Shown: one piece after another, positions 14,935 to 24,376 of the stretch | How positions within the stretch are numbered: the stretch's first letter is position 1 | Layout: each line of letters starts with the position of its first letter | DNA from: Solidesulfovibrio magneticus | GTDB lineage: Bacteria; Desulfobacterota; Desulfovibrionia; Desulfovibrionales; Desulfovibrionaceae | Direction: 5' to 3' | Length of the DNA stretch: 29,581 nt | NCBI GenBank assembly: GCA_002482565.1 | Contig: DLGG01000155.1 | Coordinates: 1-29,581 of the forward strand | The notes under the pieces: model-generated | The model's database searches: none | What the model saw: the letters and a program-made list of their open reading frames with translations, nothing else | Told to the model about the DNA's origin: nothing | Translations under genes and position numbers: made by a program

Positions 14935-15281
14935 GGTCAAGGGATGTTGTCGCGGGGCGGCGCGCGCCCTTGCCCGGCCGGCGATGGCAGTCTTCAGGAG
15001 GCTCGGTAGCGGGACAGCCCTGGCCTACGAGGTTGCCGCGATGAGCGGCTCGCGCCAGTTGTCGCGGTTTCTTCACGAGGCCGCCGCCTGGCGCGGGGCT
15101 GGCCTCACGGCGGCTCCGAGCCCGGCCCCGGCGGTTGGGGATGCTCCCTGGCCCAGGGACGGCCGGCCACGAAACAGGGACTGGCGCTTCGGACAACGCA
15201 AGGCAGGAGGCAGGCGGCCAGACGGGGCCGGCGTCATTGGAGACCGACGGCAAGGCGTGGACCGACGGGATGGCCCAAACG

Positions 15282-15336
15282 ACCCACCGCCCGGCCCCTG
15301 GTTTGCCGTAGCAAGCCGGGCGACCGGGCGGTGGGT
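15282..15336 (-). terminator. compound stem-loop in the SQR upstream region
   Basis: A 13-base-pair outer stem (ACCCACCGCCCGG with its complement) encloses a second 7-base-pair stem GGTTTGC/GCAAGCC (one G-U pair) with a 4-base loop. It lies about 140 bases after the stop of the last receiver gene. It could be a factor-dependent terminator or a structured RNA. No U-tract is present. Confidence 0.35.
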
Positions 15337-15396
15337 GGTTCTTATGGATCAGGCGGGGGGCCGCCGGGGACGGCGCGGCGGTGTTCCAGGCGTAGG

Positions 15397-15432
15397 CGCG
15401 CCGCGTCGCCAAGGCCTCGCCGACGCGACGCG
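15397..15432 (-). terminator. hairpin after the last receiver gene of the kinase block
   Basis: Twelve-base arms CGCGCCGCGTCG and CGACGCGACGCG pair with one mismatch around a 12-base loop, 41 bases after the stop codon at 15474. A U-tract is lacking, so termination is only inferred. Confidence 0.35.
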
Positions 15433-15473
15433 GGCCGCCCCCTGGCCCACGCCGTTGGCCCCTGGCGTTCCCG

Positions 15474-15863
15474 TCAGCGGGGCCGGGTGGCTTGCCGGCG
15501 GTCGTAGACGGCGCGGATGGCCCCTTCGAGCTCCTCGGTGGGGCAGGGCTTGAGCAGATAATCGGCCGCGCCGCCGGCGATCATGGTCGAGGCGATGTCC
15601 ACCGAGGCATGGCCGGTGAGCACCAGCACCTCGGCCTCGGGACAGGCGGCGCGCAACAGCGGCAAGGCGTCGGCCCCGGTCATGCCGGGCATCTTGACGT
15701 CCAGCACGATGACGTCGCAGGGGGCTTGCCCCAAAAGCTCCAGGGCGGCCGGGCCGCTGCCGGCCTCGCGCACGACAAAGCCGTGGCGGCCAAGCAGCTT
15801 GGCCAGGGTTTCGCGGAACCGTTCCTCGTCGTCGACAATAAGGACGCGGATGGGATCGGCCAT
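15474..15863 (-). CDS. single-domain response regulator, NtrC-type receiver without effector
   Basis: This 129-residue protein is a lone receiver. Visible are DDE at 11-13, phospho-acceptor Asp55 in LDVKMPGMTG, Thr83 in LTGHAS and Lys105 in LLKP. The LTGHAS...DYLLKP signature is that of NtrC-family receivers, but the AAA+ and DNA-binding domains are absent. The start is the ATG at 15863 with GGAG six bases upstream; longer open frames reading into the previous gene are not real. It follows the kinase stop by 29 bases and so is probably co-transcribed and is its likely partner. It is a paralogue of the receiver at 16812-17204. Confidence 0.9.
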   Translation of the reverse strand: MADPIRVLIVDDEERFRETLAKLLGRHGFVVREAGSGPAALELLGQAPCDVIVLDVKMPGMTGADALPLLRAACPEAEVLVLTGHASVDIASTMIAGGAADYLLKPCPTEELEGAIRAVYDRRQATRPR

Positions 15864-15892
15864 GGGGTTCTCCGTGGCGAATTGGGCGTTGG

Positions 15893-16852
15893 TTACAGGG
15901 GGAGGCTGACGGTGAAGACCGAGCCTTTGCCGACGGCGCTTTGGGCCGTGAGGTTGCCGCCCAGGCGGGCGACGATGCCGTGGGACAGGGACAAGCCAAG
16001 GCCCGTGCCCTTGCCGGGTTCCTTGGTGGTGAAAAAGGGATCGAAGACCTTGGGCAGGTTTTCCGGGGGGATGCCGCAGCCGGTGTCGCGCACCTCGATG
16101 ACGGCCCGGCCGTTTTGGCGGCCAGTGGCCAGGGTGATGGTGCCGCCTTCGGGGGTGGCGTGCATGGCGTTGGTGAGCAGGTTGAGGATGACCTGGCGCA
16201 GAAGCGGCACGTCGGTGCGCACGGGCGGCAGGGACTGGTCGTAGTCGCGCCGGATGGCCACGCCGCGCCCGGCGGCCTCGCGTTCGACCAAGACGGCCAT
16301 GTCCTCGATGACCTGCTCCAGGGCTTCCTCCTGGAGCACGGGTTCCATCTTGCGGGCGAAATTGAGGAGCTTGTGGGTGATCTGGCGGCAGCGGGCCACC
16401 TGCTTGCCGACCTGGTCCAGGCAATCCTTGATGTCGGCCAGATCGTCCGGGGCCGGGCAGGCGCCCTGGCCAAAGAGTTCCCGGGCCAGGTCGATTTCCT
16501 GGGTGATGATGGCCAGGGGATTGTTGATCTCGTGGGCGATGCCCGAGGACAGCTCACCGATGGCGGCGAGCTTTTGGGAGTGCAGCAGCCTTACGTCGAG
16601 CTCGTGGAGCTCGCGTTCGCCGCGCCGCACGCGCCGGGCCAGGGTCAGGGCCGAGCCGATGCAGATGGCGCCGGCAAAAAGGGCCAGCCCCACGCCCGCC
16701 AGGGGCGGAGCGGCCAGGGCCGAGAGCACGGCCGCGCCGGCCAGCCCCGGGGCGAGCAGGGTATGGGGCCACAAGGGCGGCGCGTGGTCCCCGGGCAGCG
16801 ACCCGGGCGCGTCAGGCGTCGGCCCGGGATTCATTGAGCTTTTTGCGCTCAT
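15893..16852 (-). CDS. histidine kinase with two N-terminal membrane helices and no sensor domain
   Basis: This 319-residue kinase has one or two hydrophobic helices at about 34-72 with hardly any loop between them, then HisKA with His107 in GIAHEINNPLAII. The ATPase domain has NLLTNAMHA, DTGCGIP and GKGTGLGLS. There is no periplasmic, PAS or HAMP domain, so it either senses within the membrane or is driven by partners. Its core is very like that of the Cache kinase next door (both have HE(I/V)NNPLAII and LL.FAR.MEP), which points to tandem duplication. The start is ambiguous: ATG at 16852 has AGAAGG three bases upstream; ATG at 16834 has no clear site. Either way the gene overlaps the preceding receiver, by 41 or 23 bases, implying translational coupling. 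Confidence 0.85.
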   Translation of the reverse strand: MSAKSSMNPGPTPDAPGSLPGDHAPPLWPHTLLAPGLAGAAVLSALAAPPLAGVGLALFAGAICIGSALTLARRVRRGERELHELDVRLLHSQKLAAIGELSSGIAHEINNPLAIITQEIDLARELFGQGACPAPDDLADIKDCLDQVGKQVARCRQITHKLLNFARKMEPVLQEEALEQVIEDMAVLVEREAAGRGVAIRRDYDQSLPPVRTDVPLLRQVILNLLTNAMHATPEGGTITLATGRQNGRAVIEVRDTGCGIPPENLPKVFDPFFTTKEPGKGTGLGLSLSHGIVARLGGNLTAQSAVGKGSVFTVSLPL

Positions 16853-17204
16853 AGGCCTTCTTGGCCTTTTCCAGCAATTCCCCGAAGTCCACGGGTTTGA
16901 GCACGTAGTCGTAGGCCCCAAGGGACATGCCCTGCATCCCGGATTCCACCGAGGCGTGGCCGGTGAGGATGATGACCTCGACCAGGGGGTGGCGCTTCTT
17001 GATTTCCTGGAGCACGGCCAGCCCGTCCATGCCGGGCATGCGCATGTCCAGGATGACCACGTCAAAAGGTTCGCGCTCCATAAGGGCCAGGGCGTCGGGC
17101 CCGTTGCCGGCGGCGGTCACGGGAATCTGGCGGTAGGTGAACCGTTTGACCAGGGTTTCGATGAAGTCGGCCTCGTCATCCACGGCCAAGACGCGAAGTC
17201 CCAT
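16812..17204 (-). CDS. single-domain response regulator, NtrC-type receiver without effector
   Basis: This 130-residue protein is a lone receiver. It has DDE at 10-12, Asp53 in ILDMRMPGMDG, Thr81 in LTGHAS and Lys103 in VLKP. It belongs with NtrC-type receivers but ends soon after helix 5 with a Lys-rich tail (KAKKAYERKKL), with no AAA+ or DNA-binding part. The start at ATG 17204 is set by GAGG in a GGAGAGAGG stretch; an upstream ATG gives an extension unlike receivers. It sits between the Cache kinase (upstream, separated by a strong hairpin) and the sensor-less kinase, which it overlaps. Confidence 0.92.
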   Translation of the reverse strand: MGLRVLAVDDEADFIETLVKRFTYRQIPVTAAGNGPDALALMEREPFDVVILDMRMPGMDGLAVLQEIKKRHPLVEVIILTGHASVESGMQGMSLGAYDYVLKPVDFGELLEKAKKAYERKKLNESRADA

Positions 17205-17328
17205 CTGTACCTCTCTCCAGGCGTTCGGGCGTTGCGAACCCGGCGTCGGGCTGCCTGTCTGTTGCATGGGTGATCCGGTCGGTTTCGGTTTATCGGGGCC
17301 ATGGCCTCATGGCGTTTTCCAGGCGGTC

Positions 17329-17375
17329 GGGCCGAGGGTCCGCGCCACCCTCGTCGCGGCGCGGACCTTCGGCCC
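17329..17375 (-). terminator. strong hairpin between Cache kinase and receiver genes
   Basis: Two 18-base arms (GGGCCGAGGGTCCGCGCC and its partner) pair with a single G-U or A-C type mismatch around an 11-base loop. It begins 12 bases after the stop of the Cache kinase on the same strand. No U-tract follows. It may partly stop or stabilise transcripts so that the kinase and the downstream receiver-kinase-receiver genes are made at different levels. Confidence 0.5.
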
Positions 17376-17387
17376 CGGGCGCGGGGC

Positions 17388-19040
<1,653 letters not shown>

Positions 19041-19107
19041 GGCAGTGGCCTCGCGGGATGGGGGACGCATGGGGCACGATAGCCCAGGGAGTCATGGATG
19101 CAAAGGG

Positions 19108-20904
19108 TCATGGGGCGGCCTCGAAAAGTGGCAGGGCGACCTCGACGCGGACGCCCCGGCCGGGCAGGCCGTGGGCCGTGATGGCGCCGCCGTGGCGCTT
19201 GACCACGGCTCGGGCGGCGGCCAGGCCGATGCCCAGGCCCGGCATCTTGCCGGTGGTGACGTCGCCGAGCTGGAAGAACTTCTCGAAGACCGCTTCGCCC
19301 ATGTCGGCGGGGATGCCCTGGCCGGTGTCTTCCACGGCGATGACGGCCATGCCGTCCCGCAGGCCGGCCCGGCAGGCGATATGCCCGTCCTTGGTGAATT
19401 TCACGGCGTTGGACAGGAGTTGGTCGAAGACGAAGACCAGCCGGTCCCGGTCGCCGCGAAGGGGCGGCAGGTCGCCGGGGATGTCGCGCACGAAAGCCAG
19501 TCCCTTGGCGGCCATGGCCGCCAGGTGGGGAGCGGCCGCCCGGTCGATGATCTCGGCCGGGGCCAGGGACGCCGGAACCAGGGGCAGGTCGTCGGCGTCC
19601 AGGGCGGCCAGTTCCAGGACGTTGTCGATAAGCCCGGCGAGCTTGCGCCCTTCCTCCAGCATGATGGCCAGATTGTGGCGCAGACGCTCGACCTCGGCGG
19701 CGATTTCCGGGGCGTGGCCGGCCTGTTCGGCCAGGGGGCCGCGCTCCAGGCGCTTGCGCATGACCTGGGCGAAGCCGACCATGGAGGTCAGCGGGGTTTT
19801 GAACTCGTGGGAGACGAGGCTTAAAAAGTCGGTCTTGACCCGGCCCAGTTCCTCGGCCTGTTGCCGGGCGGCCTCGGCCTTGCACGCCTGATCGGCGGCC
19901 TCGCGCTCCTTGGCGGCCAGTTCCCGGATGGTGGCCAGCAGATGGCTCTCCATGGCCGCGATGTCGGCGGCCAGATCCCGAAATTCGCCGGAATACTCGG
20001 TGGGATCGAGGTCGGCCCCCTCGCCTCGGACAAGCCGCCGGGCATGGCGGCGCAGACGCTCCAGGGGCGTGGCCACGGCCCGGAACAGTCCCCAGGCGGC
20101 CAGGGCGACCAGGACCAGGACGGCGGCCTGGATGCCGAAATCGAGCAGGTCCGTGACCCGGGCGATGGCGTTTCGCCGGGCTTCGTAGGCGGCGCGCAAG
20201 GCTTCGGTGACGGGCTCCAGGGCCCGGGCGGCGGACACGAAGCCGGCCGTGGCCGAACCGGCGTCTTCCAGGCGGCTGGCGTAGTCGCCAAGGGCGGCCA
20301 GGTAGTCGCCTAAAACGCGCGCGGCGTCGCCGGACGGCGGACCGGCCGGCCCGCCGTCGCGCAGACGTTCGGCCTCGCGGGTCAGCCGCCGGAGGTTGTC
20401 CGCCGTGCCCGAGGCCAGCCAGCGTTTTTCCAGCCGGGCCAACCGGGCCACGGCGCCGGCCAGTTCGGGTTGGCTGTCGGCCAGTCGCTCCAAGTCCTGG
20501 GAACTGTCCAGATACCGGGCGGTGGGGTCGGCGGCGTCGGGATCGCCCGAGAATCCGGCGATGGCCTCGAAACCGTCGTGGTAGGCGCGCAGGCGGGCCA
20601 GGGCGGCGTCGGACAGGGGGTCGTGGTCCGGATCGTCGGCGCGGATGGCCTCGATGGCGGCCACCGCGGCCTCTTGGTGGCGGCGCACGGCGGCCAGGGC
20701 TTCGGGATCGTGGCGCAGAAAGAAGTTTTTTTCCTGGCGGCGCATTTCCAGCGCTTCGATGCGGGCGGTCACGGCCAGACGCTCCAGGGCCAGGGTGCGC
20801 TCGGTGAGGCGGCTCTCCAGGATGTCCACGACAAACACCAAGGCGAAGCCGGCCACGATGACGGCGCACAGCGCTTGCAGCTTGCCCTTGACGCTTAGAG
20901 CCAT
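19108..20904 (-). CDS. sensor histidine kinase with HBM/four-helix periplasmic domain and HAMP
   Basis: This 598-residue kinase has a helix at about 8-28, a long helical periplasmic region to about 255 and a second helix near 256-277. The sequence ALEMRRQEKNFFLR (51-64) is the hallmark of helical bimodular (HBM)-type sensors known from chemoreceptors, which bind organic acids in characterised cases. A HAMP segment and coiled coil follow. HisKA has His366 in VSHEFKTPLTS, the EnvZ/PhoR-like class, unlike the other kinases here. The ATPase domain has DQLLSNAVKFT, DTGQGIP and PGLGIGLA. AGGG lies eight bases before the start. No receiver directly follows; the Cache kinase is next, 67 bases on. Confidence 0.9.
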   Translation of the reverse strand: MALSVKGKLQALCAVIVAGFALVFVVDILESRLTERTLALERLAVTARIEALEMRRQEKNFFLRHDPEALAAVRRHQEAAVAAIEAIRADDPDHDPLSDAALARLRAYHDGFEAIAGFSGDPDAADPTARYLDSSQDLERLADSQPELAGAVARLARLEKRWLASGTADNLRRLTREAERLRDGGPAGPPSGDAARVLGDYLAALGDYASRLEDAGSATAGFVSAARALEPVTEALRAAYEARRNAIARVTDLLDFGIQAAVLVLVALAAWGLFRAVATPLERLRRHARRLVRGEGADLDPTEYSGEFRDLAADIAAMESHLLATIRELAAKEREAADQACKAEAARQQAEELGRVKTDFLSLVSHEFKTPLTSMVGFAQVMRKRLERGPLAEQAGHAPEIAAEVERLRHNLAIMLEEGRKLAGLIDNVLELAALDADDLPLVPASLAPAEIIDRAAAPHLAAMAAKGLAFVRDIPGDLPPLRGDRDRLVFVFDQLLSNAVKFTKDGHIACRAGLRDGMAVIAVEDTGQGIPADMGEAVFEKFFQLGDVTTGKMPGLGIGLAAARAVVKRHGGAITAHGLPGRGVRVEVALPLFEAAP

Positions 20905-21213
20905 GGGCGGACCCTGGTTGTGCTCACGACCGTCTCCCTGGGGCAGTTGCCGTTATCGGTGGCGGTAGCGTCCGCCGGGACGGCTCGTCCGGCGGGATGG
21001 GTATTTTTTTAGCCCAAACGGCAAGAGGATGCCAGAATATTGTTCATAGTTTCACAAGTAGTCGAGGCAAGAAGTCACGCCTGCGCCGGACCGCCTGGCT
21101 CTTGGAGTCCGCCGCCGGCCCTGGGAGGCGTTTTTCCGGGGTCGGCGGCGGCGTGAAACGAGGAGGGCCCTGCGAGACGTTCTTTGGGAGAGGCGCTTGT
21201 CGCGGGCGCGAGG
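20905..21213. other. intergenic region between MsrAB and HBM-kinase genes
   Basis: No gene is seen. A GC-rich inverted repeat at 21109-21151 (CCGCCGCCG arms) may help end the MsrAB transcript. An AT-rich patch at 21020-21060 may hold the kinase promoter (a weak TTGCCT, 16 bases, TATGAA on the minus strand). A bulged hairpin near 20971-20993 lies beside a run of seven T on the plus strand, in the kinase leader. Confidence 0.5.
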
Positions 21214-22371
21214 CTACTGGCCGAGGTCGGGCAGGAACTCGCCGTAACCGGCCGCTTCCATGGCCTCGGCCGGCACGAAGCGCAGGGCGGCGGAGTTCAT
21301 GCAGTAGCGCTGGCCGGTCGGGGCCGGGCCGTCCGGGAAGACATGGCCGAGGTGGGAATCGGCGATACGGCTTCGCACTTCGGTGCGGCGCGAAAACAGG
21401 CTGTTGTCGGGTCGCTCGGTCACGGCGTCCGGGCGGATGGGCTTCGTGAAGCTCGGCCAGCCCGTGCCGGAATCGTACTTGTCCCGGGAGCTGAAAAGCG
21501 GCTCGCCCGAGACGATGTCCACGTAGATGCCCCGGGCCTTATTGTCCCAGTAGGCGTTGTCAAAGGGCCGCTCGGTGCCGTCTTGGCGGGTGACTTCGAA
21601 GGACAGGGGGGTGAGCGTGGCCCGCAGCGCGGCGTCCGAGGGACGGGTGAAGGCGCGCCAGTCCGAGGTCTTGGCCGGGTTGGCCGCCTCTCCGGCCGGC
21701 TTGGCCGCGGCCGGTTGGCCGCCCCAGGTCCGGGCCAGGAACTGGTCGCGGCCCGATCCGGTGCGGTAGGCCTTGTACGGGCCGGCATGGGTGCGCCAGT
21801 AGTCCTGGTGGTAGTCTTCGGCCGGGGTGAAGGGGCCGGCCGGCAGGATGTCCACGACGATGGGGCGCGCAAACCGGCCCGAGGCGGCCAGGGCGTCCAG
21901 GGCGGACCTGGCCTCGGCCCGCTGGGCCTCGTCGTGCACGAAGATGGCCGGCCGGTATTGCCGGCCCCGGTCGGCGAACTGGCCGCCGGCGTCGGTGGGG
22001 TCGATATGGCGCAGGAAGGCGTCCAGCACCTGGCGGTAGCTGACCTTGGCCGGGTCGAACCGGACCTCCACGGCCTCGTAGTGGCCGGTGCGGCCGCTGG
22101 AGACCTGCTCATAGGTGGGGTTGGACTCTTTGCCGCCGGTGTAGCCGGAAACCACCGAGGCCACGCCGGGCAGTTTTTCCAGATCCGCCTCCACGCACCA
22201 GAAACAGCCGCCGGCCAAGGTGGCCACGGCGAGGTTGGGGGTTTGGGTATCCATGGTGGCCTCCTTGGCGGCCGGGGGCGAGGCGGCGGCGGTCAGGGCC
22301 GCGCCCAGCCCCCAGGCGATGCAGACGATACAGACGACGAGGAAGGCTGTGACGGGTTTCTTGTCGCTCAT
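21214..22371 (-). CDS. msrAB: bifunctional methionine sulfoxide reductase MsrA-MsrB, exported or membrane-anchored
   Basis: This 385-residue fusion repairs both S- and R-methionine sulfoxide in oxidised proteins. Residues 8-30 form a hydrophobic signal or anchor, so it acts in the periplasm. MsrA (about 45-205) has the catalytic GGCFWC (Cys56) and the family segments GYTGG and PTYEQVSSGRTGHYEAV. MsrB (about 245-380) has SGTGWPSFTKP, HLGHVFPDGP and the catalytic Cys in RYCMNS. The usual CxxC zinc pairs of many MsrB proteins are absent and the SG(C)GW position is Thr, so recycling probably uses another cysteine or thioredoxin-like partner. AGGGAG lies seven bases before the start at 22371; longer frames upstream are spurious. 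An upstream receiver-Hpt gene on the same strand could be co-transcribed. Confidence 0.95.
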   Translation of the reverse strand: MSDKKPVTAFLVVCIVCIAWGLGAALTAAASPPAAKEATMDTQTPNLAVATLAGGCFWCVEADLEKLPGVASVVSGYTGGKESNPTYEQVSSGRTGHYEAVEVRFDPAKVSYRQVLDAFLRHIDPTDAGGQFADRGRQYRPAIFVHDEAQRAEARSALDALAASGRFARPIVVDILPAGPFTPAEDYHQDYWRTHAGPYKAYRTGSGRDQFLARTWGGQPAAAKPAGEAANPAKTSDWRAFTRPSDAALRATLTPLSFEVTRQDGTERPFDNAYWDNKARGIYVDIVSGEPLFSSRDKYDSGTGWPSFTKPIRPDAVTERPDNSLFSRRTEVRSRIADSHLGHVFPDGPAPTGQRYCMNSAALRFVPAEAMEAAGYGEFLPDLGQ

Positions 22372-22508
22372 GGTGGTACTCCCTGGCTCCATGCAGGACG
22401 ACGGCGGCTGGCCGGGCCGGAAGTCGCCGGACGGAGCACCAGGCAACCCTACCGGAAAAAGGGCGGCTTCGTCGATGGCCCAAAGGCCGACAGGGCGGAA
22501 AAAGCCAA

Positions 22509-23297
22509 TCAGACGTTTCGCAGGGGGTGGACGCGGGCGGCGGCCAGCACGGCGGCCAGGGCGGTTTCGGCCTGGGCATGGCTTTGGCGGCAGGTCTCGG
22601 CGTCGCCGGTCTGGCAGGCGGCCAGCAGGGCGCGCATGGCCTGGCCCAGGGCCTCGGCACGCAGCGGGCCGGCCATGCCGGCCAGATCGTGGGCCAGGCC
22701 CGAAGCGGCGGCGACGTCGCCGCGCTGGACGGCCTTGGTCAGTTCCCGTCCCTTGGGTTCGGCCAGTTCCACGAACAGGGCGAGCAGTTCGGCGGCGAAC
22801 TCCAGGTTTCCCTTGCGGGAGAATTCCGACAGGTCCAAAACCGCCGGAGATTGGGCCGGCTGGGGCGGCTGGGCCGGCCGTCCCGCCCGCCCCTCGATGA
22901 CCCGGGCCATGGCCAACAGCAGATCCCGGCCGCGAACCGGCTTGGCCACATGGTCGTCCATGCCGGCGGCCAGACAGCGCTCCCGGTCGCCCTGCAGGGC
23001 AAAGGCGGTCAGGGCGAGAATGGGCACGTCGGGCGGATTGGCCGGGGTGCACTGGCCGTCCCGGATGGCCCGGGTGACGGCCAGGCCATCCATGTCGGGC
23101 AGTTGCACGTCCATGAGAATGCAGTCCACGGCCTGGGAGGCGGCCAGGGCCAGGGCCTGCCCGCCGTCGGCGGCGGCCAGGGGCTTGTGCCCGCTTTTTC
23201 GCAGCAGATGCAGCATGTACATCCGGTTGACATCATTGTCGTCAACGACGAGGACGGTCAGCTGCGGCAAAATCGGAAGCGGATTCGAATCATCCAT
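22509..23297 (-). CDS. response regulator with C-terminal Hpt phosphotransfer domain
   Basis: This 262-residue protein has a receiver domain (about 12-130) with DDND at 19-22, phospho-acceptor Asp63 in LMDVQLPDMDG, Thr97 in LTAFA and Lys119 in AKP. A Pro-rich linker (about 140-152) follows, then an Hpt domain (about 155-255) with His203 in AHDLAGMAG. The usual Lys/Arg after His in Hpt domains is Ala here, though the overall motif is kept. Receiver-Hpt proteins are relay intermediates in phosphorelays, taking phosphate from a hybrid kinase and passing it to a final receiver. The start at 23297 has GGAAGGG at a normal spacing; the frame extends upstream without support. It is the first gene of the minus-strand signalling run. 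Confidence 0.92.
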   Translation of the reverse strand: MDDSNPLPILPQLTVLVVDDNDVNRMYMLHLLRKSGHKPLAAADGGQALALAASQAVDCILMDVQLPDMDGLAVTRAIRDGQCTPANPPDVPILALTAFALQGDRERCLAAGMDDHVAKPVRGRDLLLAMARVIEGRAGRPAQPPQPAQSPAVLDLSEFSRKGNLEFAAELLALFVELAEPKGRELTKAVQRGDVAAASGLAHDLAGMAGPLRAEALGQAMRALLAACQTGDAETCRQSHAQAETALAAVLAAARVHPLRNV

Positions 23298-23355
23298 ACG
23301 ACACCCTTCCCGCAATGCGCCGGCCTGGGCCGGCCCTTTCCATAACAACGCGGCT

Positions 23356-23384
23356 TTCCTAGCATGGCGTGGCGGGCCTGACAA
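23356..23384 (-). promoter_or_regulatory. possible sigma-70 promoter of the receiver-Hpt gene
   Basis: On the minus strand a -35 TTGTCA is followed after 17 bases by TAGGAA, which is preceded by TG plus one base (extended -10). The -10 hexamer is poor. The leader would be about 52 bases. Confidence 0.33.
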
Positions 23385-23482
23385 ATTCGCTCTCAAGGCT
23401 ACTCTATTTTTAGTGGATTAGGCTTGTGTATTTGCTTTTGTCTCCGGGGATGGCTACCTGCAGAGAAGGAGGGAGTCCGGCC

Positions 23483-24376
23483 ATGACGGGAACCGTTCTC
23501 CAAACGCATTACGATGCCCTGATCCGCCGGGCCGCGCCCGACGGCAGCTTTGCCGTGGCCGAGGGCGCGGGAAGCCGTCCCGACGCCACGGCCTGGGCGG
23601 CCATGGCCCTTTTCGCCGCCAACCTGGCCCCGGAGCTGGTCGCCGCCGCCCGGGCCGTCCTGGCCGCCGCCCAGTCTCCCGATGGTCGGGTGGCGCTTTT
23701 GCCTGAGCGCCCCGAGGCCGCCTGGCCCACCGCCCTGGCCCTTCTGGCCTGGCTGCCGGACCCGGCCCGGGCCGAAAACGTCTCCCGGGCGGCGGCCTGG
23801 CTTATGGCCCATCCCGGCAGCCATTGGCCCAAAAACGTCGAGGAACAGGCCGTCATCGGCCATGACACGAGCCTTCGCGGTTGGAACTGGATCGACGGCA
23901 CCCACTCCTGGGTGGAGCCGACCGCCCTGGCCATGCTGGCCCTCGGGGCCATGGCCGCGCCGCCGGCCGAAGCCCTGGCCGAGGCGGCCCGTCTGCTTGT
24001 GGACCGCCAACTGCCGGACGGCGGCTGGAACTACGGCAACACCCGCGTCTTTAGAAACACCCTGCTGCCCGTGCCCGAGTCCACCGGCCATGCCTTGGCC
24101 GCCCTGGCCGGCCGGGCCGCGACCGGGGAGGTCGCCCCAAGCCTGGCCTATCTGCAAGGGCCGCAGTGCGCCGTGCCCACACCCCTGGCCGCCGCCTGGC
24201 GGGCCTTTGGGCTTGGAGGCTGGGGCCTGGCCGGGGAAAACGAAGCGGCCCTGTGCCTCGCCGCCCTGGAGCGCCAGTCGCGCTACGGCCCCTACGACAC
24301 CCCGCAACTGGCCCAATGCCTGGCCGCCGCCGTCAGCCGGGGCCGGTTCGCCACCCTGATCGGAGGTCCCCCGTGA
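23483..24376 (+). CDS. prenyltransferase/squalene-cyclase-like alpha-toroid repeat protein
   Basis: This 297-residue soluble protein consists of helical repeats of the terpene cyclase/prenyltransferase beta-subunit superfamily. The clearest repeat is LLVDRQLPDGGWNYG (171-185), a QW-type motif; GWNWIDGTHSWVEPTALAML (133-152) is another. It is less than half the length of a hopene cyclase and lacks the catalytic DxDD, so it is not a squalene-hopene cyclase. AAGGAGGG lies nine bases before the ATG at 23483, which is preferred to an upstream ATG. Its stop overlaps the start of the DUF362 gene by four bases (GTGA), so the two are translationally coupled and likely function together. Biochemical activity is not known. 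Confidence 0.8.
   Translation: MTGTVLQTHYDALIRRAAPDGSFAVAEGAGSRPDATAWAAMALFAANLAPELVAAARAVLAAAQSPDGRVALLPERPEAAWPTALALLAWLPDPARAENVSRAAAWLMAHPGSHWPKNVEEQAVIGHDTSLRGWNWIDGTHSWVEPTALAMLALGAMAAPPAEALAEAARLLVDRQLPDGGWNYGNTRVFRNTLLPVPESTGHALAALAGRAATGEVAPSLAYLQGPQCAVPTPLAAAWRAFGLGGWGLAGENEAALCLAALERQSRYGPYDTPQLAQCLAAAVSRGRFATLIGGPP

Larger units (their letters stand above)
14659..15473. other. long non-coding stretch upstream of the SQR operon
   Basis: These 815 bases contain no convincing gene; the open frames through it are low-complexity Arg/Gly/Pro-rich sequence with no homology that can be recognised. The part next to the SQR gene (14730-14940) is AT-richer and holds the sigma-54-like promoter and short palindromes. 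The part next to the receiver gene (15280-15435) is very GC-rich and holds two hairpin structures likely to end transcription from the right. Confidence 0.7.

Noticed and set aside
14786..15553. 255-residue plus-strand open frame upstream of SQR
   Set aside because: Arg/Gly/Pro-rich filler sequence, no recognisable family, runs antisense into a real receiver gene and crosses the hairpin region.
16812..17204. NtrC-family sigma-54 activator
   Set aside because: Only the receiver resembles NtrC; the protein stops before any AAA+ domain and no frameshifted remainder was seen downstream.
21021..21034. Sigma-54-like TGGCATCCTCTTGC on the minus strand upstream of the HBM kinase
   Set aside because: The GG and GC doublets are one base too close; sigma-54 tolerates almost no change in this spacing.
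21184..23421. 745-residue plus-strand open frame across MsrAB and receiver-Hpt genes
   Set aside because: It is antisense to two well-supported genes and has no domain.
23483..24376. Squalene-hopene cyclase
   Set aside because: The protein is under 300 residues and lacks the catalytic DxDD motif; only the repeat fold is supported.
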